Shown here one piece after another: positions 1 to 6,479 of a stretch of 7,701 bases of DNA; the first letter of the stretch is position 1, and each line of letters opens with the position of its first letter. Position numbers and translations under genes: made by a program. Under the pieces are notes generated by a model. That model ran no database searches. It was not told the DNA's origin and saw nothing but the letters and a program-made list of their open reading frames with translations. The DNA is from an uncultured Porphyromonadaceae bacterium (GTDB taxonomy: Bacteria > Bacteroidota > Bacteroidia > Bacteroidales > Muribaculaceae), in assembly GCA_905193485.1 (NCBI GenBank), contig CAJJOX010000100.1, forward strand, positions 1-7,701, read 5' to 3'.

Positions 1-356
1 GCGGCGAACCACGTGTGGCAAGCATCGAAATCGATGGGGCTGCCTATGTGAATGCCGTCGAGAATATAGCGCTTAACGGCCATGCCGAAATTACGCTTAT
101 AAATGGCGATGCATCAGCACTTTCAAAGGTTGACTTCCTCGCCGACATGTTCATGGCCAATATAAACCGCAATGTCATCACATCCGATATGGCGCTTTAT
201 GCCGAAGCAGTCGTTACGGGCGGTGATATGTTTCTCAGCGGTTTTTATGAAACGGATGTACCGATTGTCGAGGCGGCAGCTGAAAAATACGGATTTGAAA
301 AGTGTGATGTCACGACGCGCAATGAATGGGCTTGTCTGCATCTTGTGAAAAAATAA
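1..356 (+). CDS. prmA: Ribosomal protein L11 methyltransferase PrmA, C-terminal part (5' end outside window)
   Basis: This is the last ~118 codons of a class I SAM-dependent methyltransferase, read in the frame beginning at base 3; the gene continues left of the window. The visible part starts just before the acidic end of the second Rossmann strand (IEID, about 27-38), where the Asp/Glu is expected to bind the SAM ribose. A helix containing NAVENIALNG follows. The PrmA signature NINRN lies at 159-173, followed by GGDMFLSGFY and a C-terminal EWACLHLVKK, which matches the end of Bacteroidales PrmA proteins. PrmA trimethylates ribosomal protein L11 in the cytoplasm. The glycine-rich SAM loop and the L11-recognition domain are not in the window. 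A GTG at 15 is an internal valine, not the start. The frame is intact to TAA at 354-356. Confidence 0.9.
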   Translation, partial: GEPRVASIEIDGAAYVNAVENIALNGHAEITLINGDASALSKVDFLADMFMANINRNVITSDMALYAEAVVTGGDMFLSGFYETDVPIVEAAAEKYGFEKCDVTTRNEWACLHLVKK

Positions 357-521
357 TCAAGAGTCTGTCGGCATTGATCTTTACGACAGCGGAACGACAA
401 AAGCGGTGAATGGGACGACATTGCGAAGAGCCAAAAGAAAAAATAGAGGCAATTCACGGCAGCGTCAAAAATAAATAGCTATCTTTGCAATGCACACCGG
501 TCAAACAAAATTTCAGCATAC
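357..521. other. Intergenic region between prmA and the envelope operon
   Basis: This 165-base gap has no convincing small gene. It holds a weak 6-bp inverted repeat (CTGTCG at 365-370, CGACAG at 384-389, 13-nt loop) just after the prmA stop. No T-run follows on the plus strand, so it is a poor terminator candidate. The right part turns A-rich (about 431-445 and 467-478) and leads into the promoter-like box at 480-487. Confidence 0.5.
480..487 (+). promoter_or_regulatory. Probable Bacteroidota -7 promoter box for the five-gene operon
   Basis: TATCTTTG matches the Bacteroidota housekeeping -7 consensus TAnnTTTG exactly. It lies 34 bases before the ATG at 522, giving a plausible 5' leader of about 25-30 bases. 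An A-rich stretch lies directly upstream. I do not see a good TTTG-type -33 element near 455-461, so strength is uncertain. It is the only good consensus match I noticed ahead of the operon and is the natural promoter for the genes from 522 onward. Confidence 0.6.
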
Positions 522-1082
522 ATGAAGAAAACGATATTCATCACTATCTTTTGCGCTATCTGCGCTTTTACCACCATTGAGGCTACGGCGGCGGATGCGT
601 CGTCAGATGCTTCGGACATTTCGGGTTGGAATCATTTCGTGTGGGGTGCGGAGATAGGAGGGGGCATCGATATGACGAGCAACGACATGTCGACGGTAAA
701 TCTCGACGCATTTTTCGGCTATCGCAATTCGTGGATAGATGTGCTTGGCGTTGGCGCTGAGGTGAATATGATGTTGAGCAACAGTGTGCGCGCCTTCCCC
801 GTCTATGCCATGCTGCGAACCGGTTTCAGCAGCCGCCCTACTTTGATGTTCATGGATTTGCGTGGCGGGGTGGTGTTTAACAATCTCACCTCGTCGCGTC
901 AGCAGACCTGTCTGTGGCTTTCACCGGGCGTCGGAGTGAACCTCGCGGGCGGCCGCACGTTTCAAAGCTATATCACCCTAAGCTATGTCTATAACGGCAT
1001 GGACTCGTTTACAGACGGTGATGGATACCATCATATAAACGGCCTCAGCATGGCGTGTGTGCGCCTCGGCATAAGATTCTGA
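522..1082 (+). CDS. Small outer-membrane beta-barrel-like protein, unknown function
   Basis: This encodes a 186-residue exported protein that I do not recognise as a named family. Residues 1-23 form a signal peptide (MKK, hydrophobic core, cleavage probably after ATA at 21-23). The mature ~163 residues alternate polar and hydrophobic positions with many Gly and aromatic residues, for example [20 protein letters not shown] and [10 protein letters not shown]. The chain ends in RLGIRF, and a terminal aromatic residue is typical of outer-membrane barrels recognised by BamA. The size would suit an eight-stranded barrel, which is inference. There is no SusC/SusD, OmpA peptidoglycan-binding or enzyme motif. 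It is first in the operon, about 34 bases after the promoter box, and its TGA (1080-1082) is 2 bp before the dut start. No clear Shine-Dalgarno sequence is seen, as is usual in this phylum. Confidence 0.75.
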   Translation: MKKTIFITIFCAICAFTTIEATAADASSDASDISGWNHFVWGAEIGGGIDMTSNDMSTVNLDAFFGYRNSWIDVLGVGAEVNMMLSNSVRAFPVYAMLRTGFSSRPTLMFMDLRGGVVFNNLTSSRQQTCLWLSPGVGVNLAGGRTFQSYITLSYVYNGMDSFTDGDGYHHINGLSMACVRLGIRF

Positions 1083-1084
1083 AA

Positions 1085-1552
1085 ATGAAAAACGATCAGA
1101 CAAATTCTCCCGAAACAGTAACTGTAAAAATCATCAATCGATCCCGCAACGGGCTTCCGAGCTATTCGACGCCATTGTCCGCGGGAATGGATGTGAGGGC
1201 CTCACTTGATGTCCCCGTCACGCTCTGTCCCGGAGAGCGGGCTCTTATCCCGACGGGTCTGCGCATTGAGCTTCCGGCCGGCTATGAATGCCAGCTCAGA
1301 CCCCGTAGCGGCCTTGCGTTAAAGCACGGTATAACTCTTTTGAACAGCCCCGGGACAATAGATGCCGATTATCGCGGAGAGATCGGTGTTATCCTTGTCA
1401 ACCTTTCGTCGGAGCCCTTTGTTATCAACAATGGAGAACGAATATGCCAGATGGTGGTGACACGCTATAGCTGCGTGGAGTGGGAACCGTCCGAAGAGCT
1501 CGGCGCCACCCGCCGGGGTGAAGGCGGATTCGGACACACCGGAACCCGATGA
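1085..1552 (+). CDS. dut: Deoxyuridine 5'-triphosphate nucleotidohydrolase (dUTPase)
   Basis: Dut hydrolyses dUTP to dUMP and pyrophosphate, keeping uracil out of DNA and feeding dTMP synthesis; the family is a cytoplasmic homotrimer. All five trimeric dUTPase motifs are present in the 155-residue product: I AGMDVRA (33-39), [14 protein letters not shown] (72-83), [16 protein letters not shown] (90-102) with the catalytic Asp expected at 93, [11 protein letters not shown] (117-125), and [11 protein letters not shown] (144-153), whose Phe149 should stack on uracil. Motif V has His where Ser is common (GHTG for GSTG). I chose ATG 1085, which follows the upstream stop by 2 bp and gives a normal length. 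An in-frame ATG at 1055 would add ten residues and overlap the upstream gene. The TGA overlaps the next ATG (ATGA, 1549-1552), suggesting translational coupling. Function is secure from the motifs. Confidence 0.97.
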   Translation: MKNDQTNSPETVTVKIINRSRNGLPSYSTPLSAGMDVRASLDVPVTLCPGERALIPTGLRIELPAGYECQLRPRSGLALKHGITLLNSPGTIDADYRGEIGVILVNLSSEPFVINNGERICQMVVTRYSCVEWEPSEELGATRRGEGGFGHTGTR

Positions 1553-3435
1553 CCACATCGCCGTATGCAAAGTCCCGTTTCCGGAACCGCATATTCTATC
1601 CCGAAACAAGAAATCTGTCAGCATCCATTACGTTAACCAGAAATCCAGCAGTGACGTCAAACAGCAGAAAACATACCATATCATTAGTAATCATTCTGAT
1701 ATCGGCAATAGCCGGAATGATGACGCAGGCACACTCGCCCAGACGTCAGTCTGAATATTCCGACGCGGCCAAAGCCGATTACGTGTTTCTTGAAGCGCTG
1801 AAGCATAAATCGGTCGATAGTCTCGATTCATATTATGATCTGATGCGTCGGGCGTATGAACTTAATCCTTACGACGCATCAATCGGTGAAGAATACGGGT
1901 TGTTGCGTGTAGTTGTCGGATATCCCGAGGATTCGGTCGGAGTGGATGAGGGATTCCGGCTTATGAAGCGTTATCTCGAGTCAAATCCATCGGATGCATA
2001 CACGGGACTGACGTATGTGCGTATGGCCACACAGGCCAATCGTAACGCAGAAGCGCTTGATGCGCTCCGATTGCTCTATGAGAATGCCGAAGACCTTTCA
2101 GTCGTTGGAGCCGCATATGCCAATGCATTGTCTTATACATCGAAGCCCGATAGTCTTCGGAAAGCCATAGGGATTCTTGACCGGCTGGAAGGTTACGAAG
2201 GCAAAAGCGTCGACATGGCTGTCGAAAAAATGCGTTGCTATCTTTCGCTTGGCGATACGGCCGCTGTGCTTGAAGAGGGGCAACAATTGCTTGCCTCATC
2301 GCCGCGCTCAATCGAGTACCTCACTTTTTTGGGAAACGTCAATATGGAGCTTGACCGCCCTGACTCGGCTATCGTCTATTTCAACCGAGCCGTTGAAACG
2401 GATCCTACGAGCGGTCTGGCATATTTCCGACGGGCGCAATATTACAACGCCGTGGGCGACAGCGTCGCATATGACCGCGAAGTGTTTCAGGCGCTTCAGC
2501 ATCCGGATCTTGACATAGAGCCCAAACTGACAATTCTCCGGGAATATGTTTCGCAATTATACAGTGATGAAAATCAGCGGGAACGCATTCTCGCAATGTT
2601 CCGGTCGCTTGTCGATCAATATCCTCATGAAGAGGATGTCAGAGAAATGTTTGCAAGTTATCTGTACATTATCGATGATCTCGATGGCGCAGCCGAGCAA
2701 TTTGATTACATGCTGGCATTAAATCCGGAGGAAGTCGCCAATTGGCTTTCCCTGGCTCAGATCTATTATTCAATGGGCAAATATTCTCAATCGGAAGCTA
2801 CGGCAAATTCAGGTATGAAATATTTTCCATCGGATGTCAACTTATATATGATAGCATCATCGGCATCCATCCAAGAGGATGCTTTTGACCGTGCTGAAGA
2901 GTATCTTGATAAGGCAATGTCGGTGGTCGACAGTGCGGATTATTCACTGGTCGCGTCGCTTTACGGAGCAAGAGGTGATCTGGCATTCAAGGCCAAGGAG
3001 CCTATCGATTCTGTGATGAGCCTTTACGAAACCGCGTTGTCGTATGACAAAGAAAACAGCATGCTGCTAAATAATATAGCATATTATCTTGCATGCAACG
3101 GCGTTGATCTCGAGAAGGCATGCGATTATGTCGAGCGTGCGCTTGGCATTGAAGAGGCCAATAATGGTGAGCAAAGCGCTACGACGCTCGACACATATGC
3201 CTGGGTGATGTTCAAACTCAAGGACTATGCCAAGGCAAAGGAAATTATCGATCAAGTGCTTGAGCTTGACGAAACCGGCGATTCGGGTGATGTGCTTGAG
3301 CATGCCGGCGACATTTATTTCATGAACGGCAATCCGACCGAGGCTCTTGAATTCTGGAAGGAGGCTCTCGAACTCGATCCGGACAATGAGCTGCTGCGCC
3401 GTAAAGTGAAACATAAAACCTTCTTCTACGAATGA
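1549..3435 (+). CDS. Large exported tetratricopeptide-repeat protein
   Basis: This 628-residue TPR protein is probably a periplasmic or envelope-anchored scaffold. A hydrophobic stretch at about 44-58 ([15 protein letters not shown]) preceded by RKH looks like a signal peptide or anchor. The rest is almost wholly alpha-helical TPR-like repeats. Clear ones lie near residues 76-109 (AYELNPYD), 255-330 ([14 protein letters not shown]), 365-480 ([18 protein letters not shown]) and 480-610 ([30 protein letters not shown]). The C-terminus KHKTFFYE resembles Bacteroidales proteins found between dut and DUF4292. ATG 1549 overlaps the dut stop, favouring coupling, but leaves a 43-residue polar lead before the hydrophobic segment. 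An in-frame GTG at 1651 would give a textbook signal peptide of about 29 residues. No catalytic motif is visible; TPR arrays bind protein partners, so an envelope-assembly role is inference from context. Confidence 0.88.
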   Translation: MTTSPYAKSRFRNRIFYPETRNLSASITLTRNPAVTSNSRKHTISLVIILISAIAGMMTQAHSPRRQSEYSDAAKADYVFLEALKHKSVDSLDSYYDLMRRAYELNPYDASIGEEYGLLRVVVGYPEDSVGVDEGFRLMKRYLESNPSDAYTGLTYVRMATQANRNAEALDALRLLYENAEDLSVVGAAYANALSYTSKPDSLRKAIGILDRLEGYEGKSVDMAVEKMRCYLSLGDTAAVLEEGQQLLASSPRSIEYLTFLGNVNMELDRPDSAIVYFNRAVETDPTSGLAYFRRAQYYNAVGDSVAYDREVFQALQHPDLDIEPKLTILREYVSQLYSDENQRERILAMFRSLVDQYPHEEDVREMFASYLYIIDDLDGAAEQFDYMLALNPEEVANWLSLAQIYYSMGKYSQSEATANSGMKYFPSDVNLYMIASSASIQEDAFDRAEEYLDKAMSVVDSADYSLVASLYGARGDLAFKAKEPIDSVMSLYETALSYDKENSMLLNNIAYYLACNGVDLEKACDYVERALGIEEANNGEQSATTLDTYAWVMFKLKDYAKAKEIIDQVLELDETGDSGDVLEHAGDIYFMNGNPTEALEFWKEALELDPDNELLRRKVKHKTFFYE

Positions 3436-4307
3436 AACAATTGTTGATGAGATCATATATGCGCAATCTTACCGTCGCGGTGATTGTTCTTGCCGGTATT
3501 TTGATGACGTTTTCCGGATGCGGATCCTCGAAACCTGCCGCCCGGACTGATATTTCGAGCAGCTACGACGAGCTTTCATTGACCGATATGCGATTGGGAC
3601 TGCGCACACTTGTAGGAACCTATGTCGACTGGCAACAGTTGCGTGTGCCGGTGACAATTCGGGTCAGAAAGCCCAAGCAGATATCTGTCAGCGGCACGGC
3701 CATTATGGATCGCGATCGTAGTCTGATGATTTCCTTAAAGTATTTCGGCATGGAGATCGGCTGGATGTATCTTTCGCGCGACTCCGTTATGGTCGTTGAC
3801 AAAATTCACAAGAGTTATGTCAAGGAAGCGTTATGTGGGTTTCTCTCCGGTGTTGATATAAGTGTCGCAAATGTGCAGGATATGCTTACCGGACGCCTGT
3901 TTGTACCCGGGGTGAGCGACGTCGGAGCTGAGGACTTCAGCGGTGCGGGTTTTGATGCCGCCGGAAGAAATGAGTGGTTGCTTACCCCGCGACAGAAAAT
4001 GGCGGGAGCAGACTATGGTTTCCGTCTTGATGGCGACAAATGCGTCAACGCCATGATGATAAAAAGTGCCGGTCATCAGCCCGTCAGCTGTGTCTATGGC
4101 ATCCCGATGCCGACTCCGGCCGGAAGTCTTGCAGAATCGGTCGGCGTTGATTATGCGACAGACAAGACATCTGTCGACGTCACTTTGGAATGGAATTGGA
4201 AAAAAGCAAAATTTAATGCCGATGTGGAGCTGCGGGTTCCGGTCATCGGCAATAACTATAAAAGAATATCATCGGCCGACATTGCAAAGATGCTTTCTAA
4301 TTTGTAA
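3432..4307 (+). CDS. DUF4292 family lipoprotein
   Basis: This encodes a 291-residue predicted lipoprotein. Its signal peptide ends in a lipobox-like MTFSGC with Cys30 as the lipidation site, followed by the short polar linker GSSKPAARTD. The body resembles the DUF4292 family of Bacteroidota. The diagnostic stretch is about residues 75-135, with VRKPKQISVSGTAIMDRD, LMISLKYFGMEIGWMYLS and VMVVDKIHKSYVKEA, then RLFVPG. The alternating beta pattern, with a hydrophobic ligand-like concave sheet, could fit a LolA/LolB-type fold; that is inference and needs structural comparison. ATG 3432 overlaps the preceding TGA (ATGA, 3432-3435). An alternative ATG at 3459 gives a shorter, cleaner signal peptide starting MRNLTVAV. 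No acidic sorting signal lies directly after the Cys. The next gene is 34 bp downstream. Family assignment is good; biochemical role is not established here. Confidence 0.88.
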   Translation: MKQLLMRSYMRNLTVAVIVLAGILMTFSGCGSSKPAARTDISSSYDELSLTDMRLGLRTLVGTYVDWQQLRVPVTIRVRKPKQISVSGTAIMDRDRSLMISLKYFGMEIGWMYLSRDSVMVVDKIHKSYVKEALCGFLSGVDISVANVQDMLTGRLFVPGVSDVGAEDFSGAGFDAAGRNEWLLTPRQKMAGADYGFRLDGDKCVNAMMIKSAGHQPVSCVYGIPMPTPAGSLAESVGVDYATDKTSVDVTLEWNWKKAKFNADVELRVPVIGNNYKRISSADIAKMLSNL

Positions 4308-4341
4308 TGACAGATCGTGAATAGCAGAGCCGGAAATTGAC

Positions 4342-5649
4342 ATGCGCCTGATTGAAAAATGGATAGTAAGATTGCTGATCGCCGGAGTCCTTGTCTTGGG
4401 GACATATGGCGAGAGCGAGGCTGCAAAGAAGAAAAAACGCAGCGTAAAAAGCGCACGTACTGAACAGCAGGCCACGCAGCGGCGTATTGATGAAACCAAT
4501 CGCAGGATCAGCGATAATGCGGCCAATACGCAGCAAAAGCTAAATGAACTTAACGCCATCCGTGGAGAGATGTCGTTGAAGGAGCATGAGATCAGCCTGA
4601 CACGCCAGTCAATTGATTCTCTCAATCAGGCAATTGCCATGACACAGGACAGCATCACCTTGTTTAACACGCAGCTCAATGCAATGCGTGACGTGTATGT
4701 TAAGGCCTTGCGCCGTCTGCAGGGCACCCAGTATGCCACCGACGAACTCGGCTATATATTCTCTTCCGAATCGTTCAGTAAAGCATATGCACGTCTACGC
4801 TATATTCAGGAGTTTGCAAAATGGCGCAAGCGCAAAGCGGCGGAAATACGCATGGCGATGGCTGCCATAGAACTTCAGAAGTCGCGTCTGGCAGAAATGC
4901 AAGGACTTAGGACATTGTCGCTCAATACACTGAGCAGCGATCAGGCGCTTCTGAAATCTCGACAGGAGGAGGCAGACCGGATGATCAGTGATCTCCGCCG
5001 CGACGGCCGGAATCTGCGGATAGCGCTCGACAAAGAAAAGAAACGTCTGCAAGCGATCAATAATGATATCAACCGAATGATCGACGAGGAGCGGAGGGCA
5101 CGTGAGGCTGAAGCACGTCGCAAATCCAAGAGCACTCCTCCGGCAAAGAAAGGAGGCAGGAAAGGTGACGGAAACGGAGCGGCAACAAAACCGTCTCCAT
5201 CACAGCCAAAGCCCAAAAGCCGTATAGATAATTCCGATCCGGATGCCGCAATGACGCGAAAATTCGCTTCTGCACAAGGCCGGATGCTTTTTCCGGTTTC
5301 CGGCAAATATCGGATAGTGTCGAAATATGGTTCATCGGAAGGATCGGTCAACAATACAGGCATCGAGATTGTCCTCGACGGGGCGACAACATGCCGGTCG
5401 GTATTTGAGGGGACGGTTTCGCGCATTTATCAGAATCATGACGGCAATTATTCGGTAATGGTGCGTCACGGCGCGTATATCACGGTGTTTTACAATGTAG
5501 CATCGCCATCGGTGAAATCAGGGGATAGAGTCGTGGCGGGACAGACGATTGGCCGTGTGGGCGTCGATGCAAGATACGGCAAGCCGATGCTTCATTTCGA
5601 GGTGCGTAAAGGAAGCCAGACGCTCAATCCATTGAGCTGGGTGCGGTGA
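4342..5649 (+). CDS. EnvC-like murein hydrolase activator (coiled coil plus degenerate LytM/M23 domain)
   Basis: This encodes a 435-residue periplasmic protein. Residues 1-27 are a signal peptide (cleavage near SEA|AK). Long charged helices, likely coiled coil, span about 35-130 and 165-260. A Lys/Arg/Pro/Gly-rich linker occupies about 260-305, and a LytM/M23 domain about 318-435. Zinc-ligand positions are changed: the usual HxGxD is NTGIE (Asn338, Glu342), and the usual HLHFE is MLHFE (Met416, with His418 kept). The domain is therefore probably non-hydrolytic, as in E. coli EnvC and NlpD, which activate amidases by binding them. EnvC-type proteins help separate daughter cells at division. 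No ftsEX or amidase gene lies in the window, so the partner is unknown. It is last in the operon and ends 26 bp from the convergent muramidase gene. The alternative, an active endopeptidase, is disfavoured by the lost ligands. Confidence 0.9.
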   Translation: MRLIEKWIVRLLIAGVLVLGTYGESEAAKKKKRSVKSARTEQQATQRRIDETNRRISDNAANTQQKLNELNAIRGEMSLKEHEISLTRQSIDSLNQAIAMTQDSITLFNTQLNAMRDVYVKALRRLQGTQYATDELGYIFSSESFSKAYARLRYIQEFAKWRKRKAAEIRMAMAAIELQKSRLAEMQGLRTLSLNTLSSDQALLKSRQEEADRMISDLRRDGRNLRIALDKEKKRLQAINNDINRMIDEERRAREAEARRKSKSTPPAKKGGRKGDGNGAATKPSPSQPKPKSRIDNSDPDAAMTRKFASAQGRMLFPVSGKYRIVSKYGSSEGSVNNTGIEIVLDGATTCRSVFEGTVSRIYQNHDGNYSVMVRHGAYITVFYNVASPSVKSGDRVVAGQTIGRVGVDARYGKPMLHFEVRKGSQTLNPLSWVR

Positions 5650-5675
5650 TAGCTGGGTTGTCAAACGTGGGAACG
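5650..5675. other. 26-bp convergent gap without a recognisable terminator
   Basis: Stops of the EnvC-like gene (plus) and the muramidase gene (minus) face each other across 26 bases. I see no stem followed by a T-run in either direction. An 8-base direct repeat AGCTGGGT (5635-5642 and 5651-5658) straddles the end of the EnvC-like gene and looks incidental. Transcripts from the two sides may overlap. Confidence 0.5.
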
Positions 5676-6413
5676 TCAGTCTTTTTCAAGCGATTTGTGA
5701 CGTTTGTAGGCGGCAGCCATACGTGTGTGGTAACCGCGGGCGGCGTATGACGGACCGTTGTATCGGCGTGCGAATGTCCTCCAGTCTTTATGGGCGAGAG
5801 CTTTGTCTATGCCGATGCTTTTGATGAAATTGGCAAAAAGTTCGAGCTGATCACGTTCGGAACGGCTCATGCGTGTGACGAATTCCTCAAGGTCGGCGCA
5901 TCCGCACAATTTCCAATTGAAACCTCCGATCTGAAACATGCCCCAGAATGTGCCTTGTACGGCGGTGGCTTCATCAATCGTGCGTGCGGTTCGCAAGCGT
6001 TCCTGCTGCGCGGCTTGTGTCGAGCCGTAGCGTCGAGCATTTGGCGCCGCGAAAACCACAGCATGGCTTTTGGCATATCTTGAAAGATTGATGCCGGCAC
6101 GGCGTGCATGCTGTCGGAACATTGTCAGGTCGAAGTTGATAATGGGAAGCCCGGGAGCATAGAATCCTTGATGCTGTTTGCCGGCTTCGATGTCGACAAC
6201 GGCTTTTATCGCGGCTGTTTCCACGCCGAGCATTTCGGCGACCTCACGATAGTCGTCGTCGGTGAGGCGGATAATCTCTGTAGGTTCAGCCAATGAATCG
6301 GGTATTGAGATATCAGCATCAGACGAAGCCGGCGGAGTGTGCGCGGTTACCGTGCCCACTGTTGAGCAGGCAATAAACAACAGGACGGAAGGAAAGAGCA
6401 GGGCGTTATTCAT
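5676..6413 (-). CDS. Secreted N-acetylmuramidase-family peptidoglycan hydrolase (DUF3380-like)
   Basis: This encodes a 245-residue exported lysozyme-like protein expected to cut the glycan strand of peptidoglycan. Residues 1-24 are a hydrophobic signal sequence. It could be cleaved after VTA (22-24), or lipidated at Cys16 (LFIAC), although the n-region lacks a positive charge. The catalytic domain spans about 50-240 and matches the N-acetylmuramidase family (PF11860 type). The probable catalytic Glu76 is in VVDIEAGKQ, followed by INFDLTMF (92-99), RYGSTQAAQQERL (128-140), WGMFQIGGFNW (157-167), a Cys pair at 170 and 172, and FARRYNGPSY (214-223). The INFDLTMF segment departs from the FERH seen in phage relatives. 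No separate cell-wall-binding domain is present. The family is common in phage endolysins, but the signal peptide and setting beside an EnvC-like gene suggest a housekeeping envelope role, which is inference. The start ATG (6411-6413) lies just after the terminator of pepD. Confidence 0.85.
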   Translation of the reverse strand: MNNALLFPSVLLFIACSTVGTVTAHTPPASSDADISIPDSLAEPTEIIRLTDDDYREVAEMLGVETAAIKAVVDIEAGKQHQGFYAPGLPIINFDLTMFRQHARRAGINLSRYAKSHAVVFAAPNARRYGSTQAAQQERLRTARTIDEATAVQGTFWGMFQIGGFNWKLCGCADLEEFVTRMSRSERDQLELFANFIKSIGIDKALAHKDWRTFARRYNGPSYAARGYHTRMAAAYKRHKSLEKD

Positions 6414-6464
6414 GGTTAAATAAAATATGGCTTCCGGAGCCGTTTTGATCTTCCGGAAGCCATA
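6414..6464 (-). terminator. Rho-independent terminator of pepD, abutting the muramidase start
   Basis: A perfect 13-bp inverted repeat, TATGGCTTCCGGA (6426-6438) and TCCGGAAGCCATA (6452-6464), encloses a 13-nt loop. On the minus strand it is followed by TTTTATTTAACC and then the muramidase ATG. The T-rich tail exists only in the minus direction, so it serves transcription leaving pepD (stop at 6480-6482), not any plus-strand transcript. Confidence 0.85.
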
Positions 6465-6479
6465 GATATGCGGTTCGTG

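Noticed and set aside
365..389. Inverted repeat CTGTCG/CGACAG after prmA as a terminator
   Set aside because: The stem is only 6 bp with a 13-nt loop, and no T-run follows on the plus strand.
1055..1084. Earlier ATG for dut ([10 protein letters not shown] extension)
   Set aside because: It overlaps the upstream gene's coding end, and the extension lies outside the dUTPase fold. ATG 1085, 2 bp after the upstream stop, gives a normal product.
4941..5426. Long minus-strand open frame (161 codons) opposite the EnvC-like gene
   Set aside because: Its Arg/Ser-rich composition is typical of an antisense shadow, and the plus frame has clear coiled-coil and LytM features.
5622..5637. Perfect inverted repeat GCTCAAT-CC-ATTGAGC near the end of the EnvC-like gene
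   Set aside because: It lies inside conserved codons (LNPLSW), has a 2-nt loop and is not followed by T residues, so it looks incidental rather than a terminator.
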